Source: Pseudomonadota bacterium
GTDB taxonomy: Bacteria; Pseudomonadota; Gammaproteobacteria; Steroidobacterales; Steroidobacteraceae
Assembly: GCA_016704655.1 (NCBI GenBank)
Contig: JADIZR010000001.1
Coordinates: 310,001 to 374,000 of the forward strand
Direction of reading: 5' to 3'
Length of the DNA: 64,000 bases
Under the pieces are notes generated by a model. That model did no database searches and had not been told where the DNA came from. It saw only the letters and a list, made by a program, of their open reading frames with translations. Shown piece after piece: positions 1-7,835 of the stretch (the stretch's first letter is position 1; each line of letters starts with the position of its first letter). The position numbers and the translations under genes were made by a program.

Positions 1-1175
1 CTGAGAGCACGTGGAGCCGGCTGCTGCCCTCCGCGCCGCTCGGGTGGTTGCAGCTGTGGCACAAGCCGCTGCGCCTCACGGTCGCGGTCTCGGGCATCGC
101 GTTTGCGGTGCTGCTGATCCTGATGCAGCTCGGCTTTCGCTCGGCGCTGTTCGAGAGCACGTTGCGCTTCCATGAGCGCTTCCGCTACGACATCGCGCTC
201 TTCAGTACAGACAGTGTGTTCATTGTGCGGCCGGCGCCGTTTACGATCCGTCGTCTATACGAGGCGATGGGTTCTCCTGACGTCGAGTCGGTGAGCCCGG
301 TCTATATCTTTCCGGCGACGTGGAAGAACCCGTGGACCAACGCCCGCCGCAGCATCAATGCGGTCGGCATCGACCCTACCCGCAATGTGCTCGACACGCC
401 GGGCTTCGCGGACACCTGTTCCAGGCTGGTTGCACAGGACGTCGTGTTGTTCGACCGTGCCTCGCGGCCTGAATTCGGGCCGGTGGGGGAGAGCTGGCGC
501 CCGGATGCACCGGTCAGCACCGAGCTTAACGATCGTGCGGTCTCGGTGGTGGGACTGGTCGAGATCGGCCCGTCGTTCGGCATCGATGGCACGGTACTCA
601 CCAGCGTCGACAACTGGCTGCGGCTGTTTCCGGACCGGTCGCGCAACCAGATCCAGCTGGGCCTGGTGACGCTGAAGCCGGGCGTCGATGCAATTGCCGC
701 GCGCGATCGCCTGCGCTCCTATCTGCCCGCGGATGTGCTGGTCATGACCAAGGCCGACTTCGCCGCGCGCGAGAAGGCGTACTGGAACGGGGCCACGCCG
801 ATCGGTTACGTGTTCGCGTTCGGCGCGATCATGGGGCTGGTGGTCGGCGCGATCATCGTCTACCAGATCCTGTTTGCGGATGTGTCTGAGCACTTGCGTG
901 AGTACGCCACGCTGCGGGCCATCGGGTATCGCAATCGATTCGTGTCCGGCATCGTGCTGCAGCAGGCCGCAATCCTCGCGGTGCTCGGCTACCTGCCGGG
1001 CATGGCCGCGGCGTGGTTCCTCTACCGATCGGCTGCGCACGCAACCCGTTTGCCGCTGCACCTGACGACTGATCGGGCACTCACGGTGTTCGTGCTGACG
1101 CTGGTGATGTGCGCGCTCTCAGGCTTCCTGGCGCTGCGCAAGGTGCGCCGCCTCGAGCCGGCGGAGGTCTTCTGA
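1..1175 (+). CDS. DevC-like ABC exporter permease (FtsX/MacB fold), 5' end outside window
   Basis: Inner-membrane permease of a DevBCA/MacB-type ABC exporter. The frame is open to base 1, so the gene starts upstream; a TTG at 48 would give a shorter product, but the upstream residues already look like the family N-terminus. One membrane helix lies near the N-terminus (about bases 80-140). A large periplasmic-type domain follows, then three helices at the C-terminus (about bases 795-870, 935-1030 and 1075-1135), which is the FtsX topology. The stop overlaps the start of the next gene (TGATG), so translation is coupled to its ATPase. A DevB-like membrane-fusion partner would be expected upstream, outside the window. 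The exported substrate is not evident. Confidence 0.85.
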   Translation, partial: ESTWSRLLPSAPLGWLQLWHKPLRLTVAVSGIAFAVLLILMQLGFRSALFESTLRFHERFRYDIALFSTDSVFIVRPAPFTIRRLYEAMGSPDVESVSPVYIFPATWKNPWTNARRSINAVGIDPTRNVLDTPGFADTCSRLVAQDVVLFDRASRPEFGPVGESWRPDAPVSTELNDRAVSVVGLVEIGPSFGIDGTVLTSVDNWLRLFPDRSRNQIQLGLVTLKPGVDAIAARDRLRSYLPADVLVMTKADFAAREKAYWNGATPIGYVFAFGAIMGLVVGAIIVYQILFADVSEHLREYATLRAIGYRNRFVSGIVLQQAAILAVLGYLPGMAAAWFLYRSAAHATRLPLHLTTDRALTVFVLTLVMCALSGFLALRKVRRLEPAEVF

Positions 1176-2518
1176 TGCCTGGCAGTGCGGACGCGCCGGT
1201 CGTCGTCGAGAACCTCAATCACTACTACGGCAAGGGTCCGCTGCGTCGGCAGATCCTGCACGACGTGACGACGACGATTCCCGCTGGCGAGATCGTCATC
1301 GTCACCGGACCGTCGGGGTCCGGCAAGACGACACTGCTGACGCTCGTCGGTGCGTTGCGTGCTCCACAGGAGGGGCGCCTGCGCGTGCTCGGTCACCAGC
1401 TCGACGGCGCGAAACGCACGGCACTGGAAGACGTCCGCAAGCGCATCGGCTTCATCTTCCAGAGCCACAACCTGCTCGGCGCATTGTCAGCTTCACAGAA
1501 CGTGCAGCTCGGCCTGCGCGTGACCGGTCGCGCCGCACGTGCCGACCTGCGACGCAAGGCTGATTCGATGCTGGAGGCAGTCGGTCTTGGCGAGCACACT
1601 CACAAGCGCGCGGAACAGCTGTCCGGTGGCCAGCGGCAGCGCGTGGCCATTGCACGCGCCCTGGTCGGCGAGCCGGTCATGGTGCTCGCAGACGAACCTA
1701 CTGCGTCGCTCGACAAAGCCTCGGGCCGCGAGGTGGTCGATCGCATGCAGTCACTGGCCCGGGAGCGGGGCACCACCATCCTGCTGGTCACGCACGACAA
1801 CCGCATACTCGACGTTGCCGATCGCATCCTGCACCTCGAAGACGGCAAGCTTGCCACCTTCACTGATGCCGTCATCGCCAATACGCAACAAATGATGCAC
1901 CTGCTGGCCCAGAACACCGAGCGGCAGCACGTTGAGCAGCTGGTCGACGCGATGGACGAGGCGGCGTTCCGCGGCACGCTGCAGGAGCTTACGCAGCAGT
2001 CGCAGAAGTTCCTCGAGGCGACCGCACTGGCGAGCGACGAGGCCTACCAGAGCATGCTCGAGCAGTCGCTGCGCGTCTTTACGCGCCGGGTCGGCGAGCT
2101 GCTCGAGGCAGAACGCGCGTCGCTGTTCCTGGTCGACCGCGAGCGACAGCAGCTCGTGCTGCGGGTCGCGCAGGACATGCCGGAAGGAGAATATGTTCGC
2201 ATTCCGCTGGCGAGCGGCATTGCGGGTGCTGCGGCGATGTCGGGCGAGGTGGTGCGAGTCGACGATGCCTACGCCGATGCGCGATTCAACCAGGCAATCG
2301 ATGCCGAGACCGGTTTCCGCACGCGTTCCATGCTGTGCCTGCCTTTGCAGGATCGCAGCGGTGCGGTGTTCGCCGTGACACAACTGCTCAATCGGCGTGA
2401 CGGCCGCCCGTTTGACGAACAGGACACGCGCCGCTACGCGGAGTTTGCTGCGTCGCTGTCGGTCCTGCTCGAGTCGCTGGTCAAGCTGGGCGGGACTGCC
2501 GCGCGGCGTGCGCCATGA
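1175..2518 (+). CDS. DevA-like ABC exporter ATPase fused to a C-terminal GAF domain
   Basis: A 447-residue ATPase subunit for the upstream permease. Residues 1-235 form a standard ABC domain: Walker A GPSGSGKT, Q-loop FQSHN, signature LSGGQ, Walker B VLADEP and switch His in VTHDN. A helical linker of about 70 residues follows, then a GAF domain at roughly 300-440. DevA proteins usually stop after the ABC domain, so the fusion is unusual. The GAF end reads LLNRRDGRPFDEQD, which resembles the N-K-F-D-E signature of cyclic-nucleotide-type GAF domains. With a phosphodiesterase and a cyclase-like gene immediately downstream, ligand control of transport is a reasonable inference but is not shown. 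Start ATG 1175 overlaps the previous stop. Confidence 0.85.
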   Translation: MPGSADAPVVVENLNHYYGKGPLRRQILHDVTTTIPAGEIVIVTGPSGSGKTTLLTLVGALRAPQEGRLRVLGHQLDGAKRTALEDVRKRIGFIFQSHNLLGALSASQNVQLGLRVTGRAARADLRRKADSMLEAVGLGEHTHKRAEQLSGGQRQRVAIARALVGEPVMVLADEPTASLDKASGREVVDRMQSLARERGTTILLVTHDNRILDVADRILHLEDGKLATFTDAVIANTQQMMHLLAQNTERQHVEQLVDAMDEAAFRGTLQELTQQSQKFLEATALASDEAYQSMLEQSLRVFTRRVGELLEAERASLFLVDRERQQLVLRVAQDMPEGEYVRIPLASGIAGAAAMSGEVVRVDDAYADARFNQAIDAETGFRTRSMLCLPLQDRSGAVFAVTQLLNRRDGRPFDEQDTRRYAEFAASLSVLLESLVKLGGTAARRAP

Positions 2519-3324
2519 TCGGATCGCCCGACACTTCCGTGCGGCTGCTGCAGGTCACCGATCCGCACCTCTTCGGGGACGAGACGAGGAAGATCTACGG
2601 TGTGACGACGGCCGTCTCGTTACGCAAGGTACTGGCTGAGGCTTTTGCGCCTGGGACGCCGCGGCCTGCTGCGATTCTCGTGACTGGCGACGTTGCCGAC
2701 GATCACAGCGCCGCCGCATACGATAATTTTCGCCGCGCGCTGCGTCCTTACGACGTGCCCGTGTTCTGCCTGCCCGGTAATCACGACGAGCCGGGCCTGA
2801 TGGTCGACCTGGTGGACGGCGATGGATTCCAGTACGGCGGCACCGCTGTATTCGGCGCGTGGGGTGCGGTGTTCATCGACACGCACGTGCCTGGCCGCCC
2901 CGAAGGCAGAGTCGAGCAGAAGGAGCTGTCGCGCCTCGAGCTGGCGCTGCAGGCCTTCGGTGACCGTCCGATCCTCGTGTGCCTGCATCATCCGCCATTG
3001 TCTGTCGGCAGCGCCTGGCTCGATGGCGTGGGCCTGCGCAATGCCAAGGAGTTGCTGGCCGTCATCGAGCGGTATCCGACGGTACGTGCCGTGCTCGGTG
3101 GTCACGTGCACCAGGAATTCGAGCGTCGGCATGGACACTCGCTCGTGCTCGCGACGCCTTCGACCTGCGCGCAATTCACGCCGCTCACCGAGCATTGCGT
3201 GATGGACCTCAGGCCGCCGGGTTATCGCTGGCTGGAGTTGCTGCCCGATGGCCAGGTGCGGACGGAAGTGCGGTGGCTGCAGGACTGGGAAGTGGCCGAC
3301 CGGCCACCCGACGACCGCTTTTAA
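2515..3324 (+). CDS. cpdA: CpdA-type metallophosphoesterase (putative 3',5'-cyclic-AMP phosphodiesterase)
   Basis: A 269-residue calcineurin-like phosphoesterase of the CpdA class, which hydrolyses cyclic AMP to AMP in the cytoplasm. The dinuclear-metal motifs appear in order: DPHLF near the N-terminus, GDVADD, GNHDEP, LHHPP and GGHVHQ. Length matches E. coli CpdA (about 275). The start overlaps the upstream stop by four bases (ATGA) and the stop overlaps or abuts the next gene, placing it in one transcript with the GAF-ABC ATPase and the cyclase-like gene. The substrate call rests on family resemblance; related enzymes act on other phosphodiesters. Confidence 0.8.
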   Translation: MIGSPDTSVRLLQVTDPHLFGDETRKIYGVTTAVSLRKVLAEAFAPGTPRPAAILVTGDVADDHSAAAYDNFRRALRPYDVPVFCLPGNHDEPGLMVDLVDGDGFQYGGTAVFGAWGAVFIDTHVPGRPEGRVEQKELSRLELALQAFGDRPILVCLHHPPLSVGSAWLDGVGLRNAKELLAVIERYPTVRAVLGGHVHQEFERRHGHSLVLATPSTCAQFTPLTEHCVMDLRPPGYRWLELLPDGQVRTEVRWLQDWEVADRPPDDRF

Positions 3325-3341
3325 TGACCGTGGGAGCCCAC

Positions 3342-3986
3342 ATGAAAGACAAACTGCCGTTTCCGCTGCTGGATACTCCCGCTGCCCTGGCCAGCTGCAA
3401 TGGTTGGACGGAAGAGGTCTATCGCGACCTGCTCGCGCTGCAGGAGGGTGTCCTCAGCCATGACACACTCGATGCCAAGTACCTGTACCGTCGGGCCATC
3501 CTGACGCTCGACCTCACGGGCTTCACCGTGCAGGCCATGAAAGACCGCCCGCTCAACGCACTCCTGCGCATCCTGGATGCACAGAAAGTCTGTATTCCGG
3601 TGCTGCATGAGCACGGCGCTGTGCTCGTGCGCGCGTTTGCCGACGACCTCGTCGGCCTGTTCGAGGAGCCCGGCCGGGCGCTCGACGCCGCATTCGAGAT
3701 TCACCGCCGTGTGACCGCGTTCAATCACTCGGAGCATGCGTCGGAACAACCGGCGCTCGCGTGCATCGGCATCGGTTACGGCCAGGTCTACGCGATCGGT
3801 CCGAACCTGGCGATGGGCGATGAAATGAATCGTTCTTCGAAGCTCGGCGAAGACACTGCCCGCGGCAATGAGACGCTGGTGACGTCGAATGCCTATTTCG
3901 CGCTGCGCAGCCGCTCCGACGTCCTGTTCGAGCAGCTCGCGAGCGACGACCAGCTGTTTCCGTATTACCGGGCGTCACCGAACTGA
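3342..3986 (+). CDS. class III nucleotidyl-cyclase-like domain protein
   Basis: A 214-residue protein with a cyclase homology domain at about residues 45-190. Both metal-binding aspartates appear present, in LDLTGFT and in FADDLVGLF. The transition-state Asn is kept in GDEMNRSSKLGED. The usual substrate-specifying Lys before the second Asp is replaced by Arg, the usual Asp three residues before the late Gly is Leu, and the late Arg is Lys. Activity or base preference may therefore be altered. Start ATG 3342 is preferred because GGGAG lies just upstream; an ATG at 3324 overlapping the cpdA stop is possible. It is a single domain without sensor or membrane segments. Pairing with cpdA suggests a cyclic-nucleotide circuit (inference). 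Confidence 0.7.
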   Translation: MKDKLPFPLLDTPAALASCNGWTEEVYRDLLALQEGVLSHDTLDAKYLYRRAILTLDLTGFTVQAMKDRPLNALLRILDAQKVCIPVLHEHGAVLVRAFADDLVGLFEEPGRALDAAFEIHRRVTAFNHSEHASEQPALACIGIGYGQVYAIGPNLAMGDEMNRSSKLGEDTARGNETLVTSNAYFALRSRSDVLFEQLASDDQLFPYYRASPN

Positions 3987-4083
3987 ACTGAGGCGTAGTC
4001 ACCGGCGCAACCGGTCTTCCTAATGTCCGCTGGCGCACAGACGATGAATGCCGGTCGCGGGATCATGCGAGCCTTAGTCACGA

Positions 4084-5091
4084 TTGACTGGAGAGCTGGT
4101 GCCCCGCAGGAGACTACCTGTCCAGGTGAACTTCAATAGTGCCGGCGCTCCCGCCGAAGCATCGCGCGTGGCCGGTGAGCGTGCGCAAGTGATGCTCGAC
4201 TCGATCGGGGATGCCGTTCTCAGCACCGACCTGGCGGGCAACGTCACGTACATGAATCCGGTCGCCGAGCGCATGACCGGTTGGTCCGCCTGGGAGGCGA
4301 CCGGCCGACCACTGCCGGAGGTGATGCGGCTCATCGACGCGGACAGTCGTGAGCCCGCGCGGGATCCGCTGGCCCTGGCGGTGCAGCGTGACACCAGTGT
4401 CGGTGTGGGCGAGAACTGCCTGCTGATCGGCCGGGATGGGCGTGAATCTGCGATCGAAGACACTGCCACCCCGATTCACGACCGGCACGGAAACGTGACT
4501 GGCGCGGTGATCGTGTTTCACGACGTGGGTGCGGCGCGCGCCTTGTCGCTGCGAATGTCGCATCTGGCGCAACACGACGTTCTTACGGGCCTGCCCAACC
4601 GGATGCTGCTGACCGACCGGCTCGACCGGGCCATGGCAGCAGCATGTCGCCATGGCATACACCTGGCCGTGTTGTTCATGGACCTGGACCACTTCAAGCG
4701 CATCAACGATCGACTGGGTCATGCGGTCGGCGACCAGGTGCTGCAGTCAGTCGCGAGTCGACTGGTGGCGGGAGTGCGAAAATCGGACACCGTGAGTCGA
4801 CTCGGTGGCGATGAATTCGTCGTTCTGCTGTCTGAGGTGGCCTGTACCGAGGATGTGGCCTGCGCTGCGGATGCACTGTGCGCCAGAATCGCCGTGCCGC
4901 ACCGCATTGAAGGCTGGGATCTGCGCGTGACGGCGAGTGTGGGGATCGCGGTTTATCCCGGCGATGGCACGGATGCCGAGACGCTGATGAAAAAGGCGGA
5001 TTTTTCGTTGCTGAGCGCGAAGGCCTGCCGGCGTGCCCGGCCAATACTGGTCAGCGCCGCCATGACTCGTGACGTTTCAACTCGCCGATAG
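4084..5091 (+). CDS. PAS-GGDEF sensor diguanylate cyclase, C-terminus atypical
   Basis: A PAS domain (about residues 35-150) is followed by a GGDEF domain (about 160-315). The GGDEF part has DVLTGLPNR, LFMDLDHFK and an intact SRLGGDEF active site, so cyclic-di-GMP synthesis is likely; no RxxD inhibitory site is obvious. The end of the domain is odd: the usual ADxALYxAK...GxNxY ending reads ADFSLLSAKACRRARP. A one-base shift near 5030 would give AKACGVPGQYW and stop earlier, which fits the family better, so an indel is possible. The start is uncertain: TTG 4084, GTG 4099 (GGAGAG just upstream) and GTG 4126 are all in frame. It stands alone after the cyclase locus. Confidence 0.75.
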   Translation: MTGELVPRRRLPVQVNFNSAGAPAEASRVAGERAQVMLDSIGDAVLSTDLAGNVTYMNPVAERMTGWSAWEATGRPLPEVMRLIDADSREPARDPLALAVQRDTSVGVGENCLLIGRDGRESAIEDTATPIHDRHGNVTGAVIVFHDVGAARALSLRMSHLAQHDVLTGLPNRMLLTDRLDRAMAAACRHGIHLAVLFMDLDHFKRINDRLGHAVGDQVLQSVASRLVAGVRKSDTVSRLGGDEFVVLLSEVACTEDVACAADALCARIAVPHRIEGWDLRVTASVGIAVYPGDGTDAETLMKKADFSLLSAKACRRARPILVSAAMTRDVSTRR

Positions 5092-5156
5092 GCTCAAGGC
5101 CGAATTTGACGGAGACACGCGCAAGCTTCGATTGCTCATGGACAAAGGAGAAACCT

Positions 5157-5372
5157 ATGAACTGGGATCGCATCAAGGGAAACTGGAAGCAAGTGGCCGG
5201 CAAAGCCAAGGTGCAGTGGGGTAAGTTGACCGACGATGACCTGGAGGTCGTCGCCGGTCGTCGCGACCAGCTTGCCGGCAAGATCCAGGAGCGCTATGGC
5301 GTGGCCAAGGACGAAGCCGAGAAGCAGCTCACTGCCTGGCAAGCCAAAGCCGACGACTCGTGGTTCTCGTAG
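5157..5372 (+). CDS. CsbD-family small stress protein
   Basis: A 71-residue soluble protein starting MNWDRIKGNWKQVAGKAKVQ, the hallmark opening of CsbD/YjbJ proteins. The rest is rich in charged helical residues and ends KADDSWFS. ATG 5157 is chosen over an upstream in-frame start because AAAGGAG sits at ideal spacing. The family is strongly induced by general stress in several bacteria; the molecular role is unknown. It is followed closely by a lipoprotein gene. Confidence 0.9.
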   Translation: MNWDRIKGNWKQVAGKAKVQWGKLTDDDLEVVAGRRDQLAGKIQERYGVAKDEAEKQLTAWQAKADDSWFS

Positions 5373-5394
5373 AACGCTGACCCTAGAGAGACTG

Positions 5395-6153
5395 ATGTTC
5401 CACTGTGCAGCGATGTCGCGTTCCGCGAGCATGGTGCTTACGCTCTCCTGCTTTATTGCCGGGGGATGTGCCGGGGTCAGGCACGCGCAGCCGACGGAAC
5501 CGGTCCCGGTCGCGCCACCTTCCTCGCCAACTGCGGTGGTCGAGGAGGTGCCTGTACCGGCGGTGCCGCAAGTGGAGGTCGCACCCGCCGTTGCCGAAGT
5601 GCCCGTGCTTCCGGCCCCGCCGCCGGCGGTTCAGACTGTGCGCCCCGTGGAGCCCGCTCCGGCCGCGCGAGTCGCAGTCCCCAAAGTCCCCGCCCAGGTT
5701 GCACCGGTCACGACGGTTGCGTCACCCAAGCCGCCACCGAGGCCGGTAGCTGCCGTCACGGCTGTGACCGTGCCCCCACCGCAGGCAATGCCAAAGGTTG
5801 CAGCGGTTCCTGCCGCACCGCAGCTGTCCCCCGCGCCGCTGGACTTCAAGGCGCTCGCGTCGCGACTCCGCGAAACCAGGGCCATCGGCGTGTTGACCAA
5901 GCTTGCGCTCAAGAACGAAGTCGACGACCTCGTGGACCGGTTCCGCGCCTACCACAAGCGGCAGGGCACGGCGACGCTCGCTGAACTGCGCCGCAACTAC
6001 GACATGCTGCTCCTCAAGGTGCTCTCGCTGCTCCAGGACAGCGATCCGCCGCTGGCCCGGGACATCGTGAAGTCGCGCGCCGCAATCTGGAGCATCCTCG
6101 AGGATCCGAGGAAATTCACCGAATCCAATCTGATGGCAGGAGCAACACCGTGA
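5395..6153 (+). CDS. putative lipoprotein with Pro/Val-rich linker, function unknown
   Basis: A 252-residue predicted envelope protein that I do not recognise. The N-terminus has a hydrophobic stretch ending IAGGC, a plausible lipobox with lipidated Cys near residue 24. A low-complexity Pro/Ala/Val-rich spacer of about 120 residues follows, such as might cross the periplasm. The C-terminal 100 residues are helical and charged, from about DFKALASRLRETRAIGVLTK onward. No catalytic motif is visible. The stop overlaps the next start (GTGA), so the two are probably translated together. Confidence 0.65.
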   Translation: MFHCAAMSRSASMVLTLSCFIAGGCAGVRHAQPTEPVPVAPPSSPTAVVEEVPVPAVPQVEVAPAVAEVPVLPAPPPAVQTVRPVEPAPAARVAVPKVPAQVAPVTTVASPKPPPRPVAAVTAVTVPPPQAMPKVAAVPAAPQLSPAPLDFKALASRLRETRAIGVLTKLALKNEVDDLVDRFRAYHKRQGTATLAELRRNYDMLLLKVLSLLQDSDPPLARDIVKSRAAIWSILEDPRKFTESNLMAGATP

Positions 6154-6422
6154 GCACACGTGCAGTGGCATTAGCCCTGGTCGGAGTCGTGACGACAGGG
6201 TTCGGGGTAACGGCGCTGGCCGTGGAAGAGGCTCCCCCCGGCGGAATTTCGGTCACGAAGGACCTGACGGCCGTGATTGCATTGCACGGCCTGCCGTGCG
6301 GTAACGTCGTCAGCGCCACCCAGCAGGGACAGGACGACTACGTCGCCTCGTGCGAGAACGGCAATCGCTATCGCGTCTTCGTGGGCGCCGATGGCCGGGT
6401 CATCGTGGAAAAAATCGACTAA
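6150..6422 (+). CDS. small secreted protein, function unknown
   Basis: A 90-residue protein with an N-terminal signal peptide (hydrophobic to about residue 24, ending ALAVEE). The mature part contains two cysteines, in LPCGNV and ASCENG, that could form a disulfide, and ends with a beta-rich NRYRVFVGADGRVIVEKI segment. It starts at GTG 6150, overlapping the lipoprotein stop. I do not recognise the family. Its 3' end overlaps the convergent membrane-protein gene by four bases. Confidence 0.6.
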   Translation: MSTRAVALALVGVVTTGFGVTALAVEEAPPGGISVTKDLTAVIALHGLPCGNVVSATQQGQDDYVASCENGNRYRVFVGADGRVIVEKID

Positions 6423-6640
6423 GGTTTCCTGCCGCCAAGCAGGAGCAGCGCGGCGCCGATGGCGATTGCTCCCACACCGGCCCAGACCGGAACGTTGACC
6501 GTCTGCTTTTCCTTCACGGACATTTCGATCGGCCCCACGTTGATGTCGTGAGTCTGCTTCGTGTAACTGAAGCTCCCGTAGGCGAGTCCGAGGGCACCGG
6601 CCACGATCAGCACGATGGCGGCAATCTTGACTGCATTCAT
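6419..6640 (-). CDS. small two-helix membrane protein, function unknown
   Basis: A 73-residue protein with a helix at residues 4-21 (VKIAAIVLIVAGALGLAYGS) and a second at about 50-68, joined by a short polar loop containing GPIEMSVKEKQTVNVP. The C-terminus is GGRKP. Start ATG 6640 is chosen because GGGAG lies seven bases upstream; an earlier in-frame ATG at 6655 lacks one. Similar small inner-membrane proteins are common next to stress genes such as csbD, but no function is assigned. Confidence 0.65.
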   Translation of the reverse strand: MNAVKIAAIVLIVAGALGLAYGSFSYTKQTHDINVGPIEMSVKEKQTVNVPVWAGVGAIAIGAALLLLGGRKP

Positions 6641-6815
6641 GTTCGCTCCCTTCACGTCCGTCGCGAGGCAATCCCGTACCGATCGTATACGGTCAAGCTG
6701 AAACTACGCCAGCCGGTGGCACGGTCTGTGCGGTGGCGAACCGAACGGGCCGGCGTCGCCGCAACATCGAAGGGCGACGGCTGGTCGAAACGGAACCATG
6801 TTTGTGATCGGACAC

Positions 6816-6850
6816 AAAAAGGGCCCAGTGACGGGGGGCGTCACTGGGCC
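6816..6850 (-). terminator. rho-independent terminator of the 6984-7565 gene
   Basis: A perfect 11-bp stem (6822-6832 with 6840-6850, GGCCCAGTGAC) encloses a 7-base loop. On the minus strand it is followed at once by CTTTTT (6816-6821). It lies about 130 bases past the stop of the minus-strand gene. The rest of the 6641-6983 gap shows no coding signal. Confidence 0.9.
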
Positions 6851-6983
6851 GCTTCATGAGCACCCGACCTGGTTTGGAGGTGCCGAGTACCCGGGGGCAG
6901 GATCGTCGAATCGACGGATACGGTCTGTGCGGTACCTAACGCAGATCGCCACCATTGCCGAGACCGCCTGCCCAGAGCTGCGC

Positions 6984-7565
6984 TCAGGACTGGCCGTAGC
7001 GCGCCTTGGCTTCCTGAATGCAAGTCACCTTTGCATCGTTCGCGAGCGAGTCGCACTTTTCCTTGGCGATGGCGTAGGCCGCATTGCGCTTTTCCAGCGC
7101 CGCCTGCTTGTCGGCTGCTTTGGTGGCCTCGCTCGCAGTTGCGTTGGCATCGGCGGTCGTCTGCGCCTGCTCTGCCTCTGCCTTGGCAGCGACTTGCGCG
7201 CTCTGCGCCTCCTTGCGGCAGACGTCCTGCGCGTTGCCGGCGAGGTCGTCGCACTTTTCGTTGGCGATCGCATACGCCGCGTCCGCCTTGGCAATACGCA
7301 CGTCGTGCCGGTGCTTGTCGGAATCGCCGTAGCTCAACTCGAGCTCTGCCTTTGCCACGTTCTGGCGACCGTCAGCCTCGGCGTTACAGACGTCCTTGCG
7401 ATTGCCAGCCAGCGCCTCGCACGTGGCCAGGTCGGCGGTGTGCCGGGCCGAGATTCTTTGTCCGGCAGACTTGTACTGCGCCTCCGAGAGGCTGGCGCCC
7501 ATGGCGCTTGCGCTAATGGCAAGGCCTATGGCGGCGGAGAGGGCGGTGATTTTGAGTTTGTTCAC
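6984..7565 (-). CDS. exported Ala/Lys-rich protein with spaced cysteine pairs, function unknown
   Basis: A 193-residue protein with a clear Sec signal peptide (MNKLKITALSAAIGLAISAS, cleavage near AMGA). The mature protein is highly helical, rich in Ala, Glu, Lys and Gln, with four Cys-x(6-9)-Cys pairs: ATCEALAGNRKDVC, EKCDDLAGNAQDVC, and EKCDSLANDAKVTC plus flanking CRKEA. The second and last pairs lie in near-duplicate YAIA-EKCD segments, showing internal duplication. A periplasmic disulfide-linked helical protein is inferred. Related sequences are sometimes labelled TolA-like because of composition only. It is transcribed alone and ends at a strong terminator. Confidence 0.65.
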   Translation of the reverse strand: MNKLKITALSAAIGLAISASAMGASLSEAQYKSAGQRISARHTADLATCEALAGNRKDVCNAEADGRQNVAKAELELSYGDSDKHRHDVRIAKADAAYAIANEKCDDLAGNAQDVCRKEAQSAQVAAKAEAEQAQTTADANATASEATKAADKQAALEKRNAAYAIAKEKCDSLANDAKVTCIQEAKARYGQS

Positions 7566-7782
7566 GTGTATTCCTCGATGCGTTGTTTGCGATTCGAGGG
7601 GAGGAGGCTATTTCAGACGATAGCGTGCGTCCGTCTCCTGGCGCACAGAGTCGGTCATGCGGCCGCCCGAATGAGCCGGGTGCCACGGCAGTCGCGGTCA
7701 CGACCCGCGATCGGGGGCATCCTGCCAATTCCCGGCAACACTCGTGCGCTGCCAATGGCCGGCTCGCATTCTGACGGACAAC

Positions 7783-7810
7783 AAAAACCCGCTGCGTGTC
7801 AGGCAGCGGG
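7783..7810 (-). terminator. rho-independent terminator of rne
   Basis: An 8-bp stem (7788-7795 with 7803-7810, CCCGCTGC/GCAGCGGG) lies 26 bases past the rne stop. It is followed on the minus strand by TTTTTG (7783-7787). Bases 7566-7782, between it and the 7565 gene start, hold no gene and presumably that gene's promoter. Confidence 0.9.
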
Positions 7811-7835
7811 CTCCTGTTGTCGCTGAACGAGTCGC

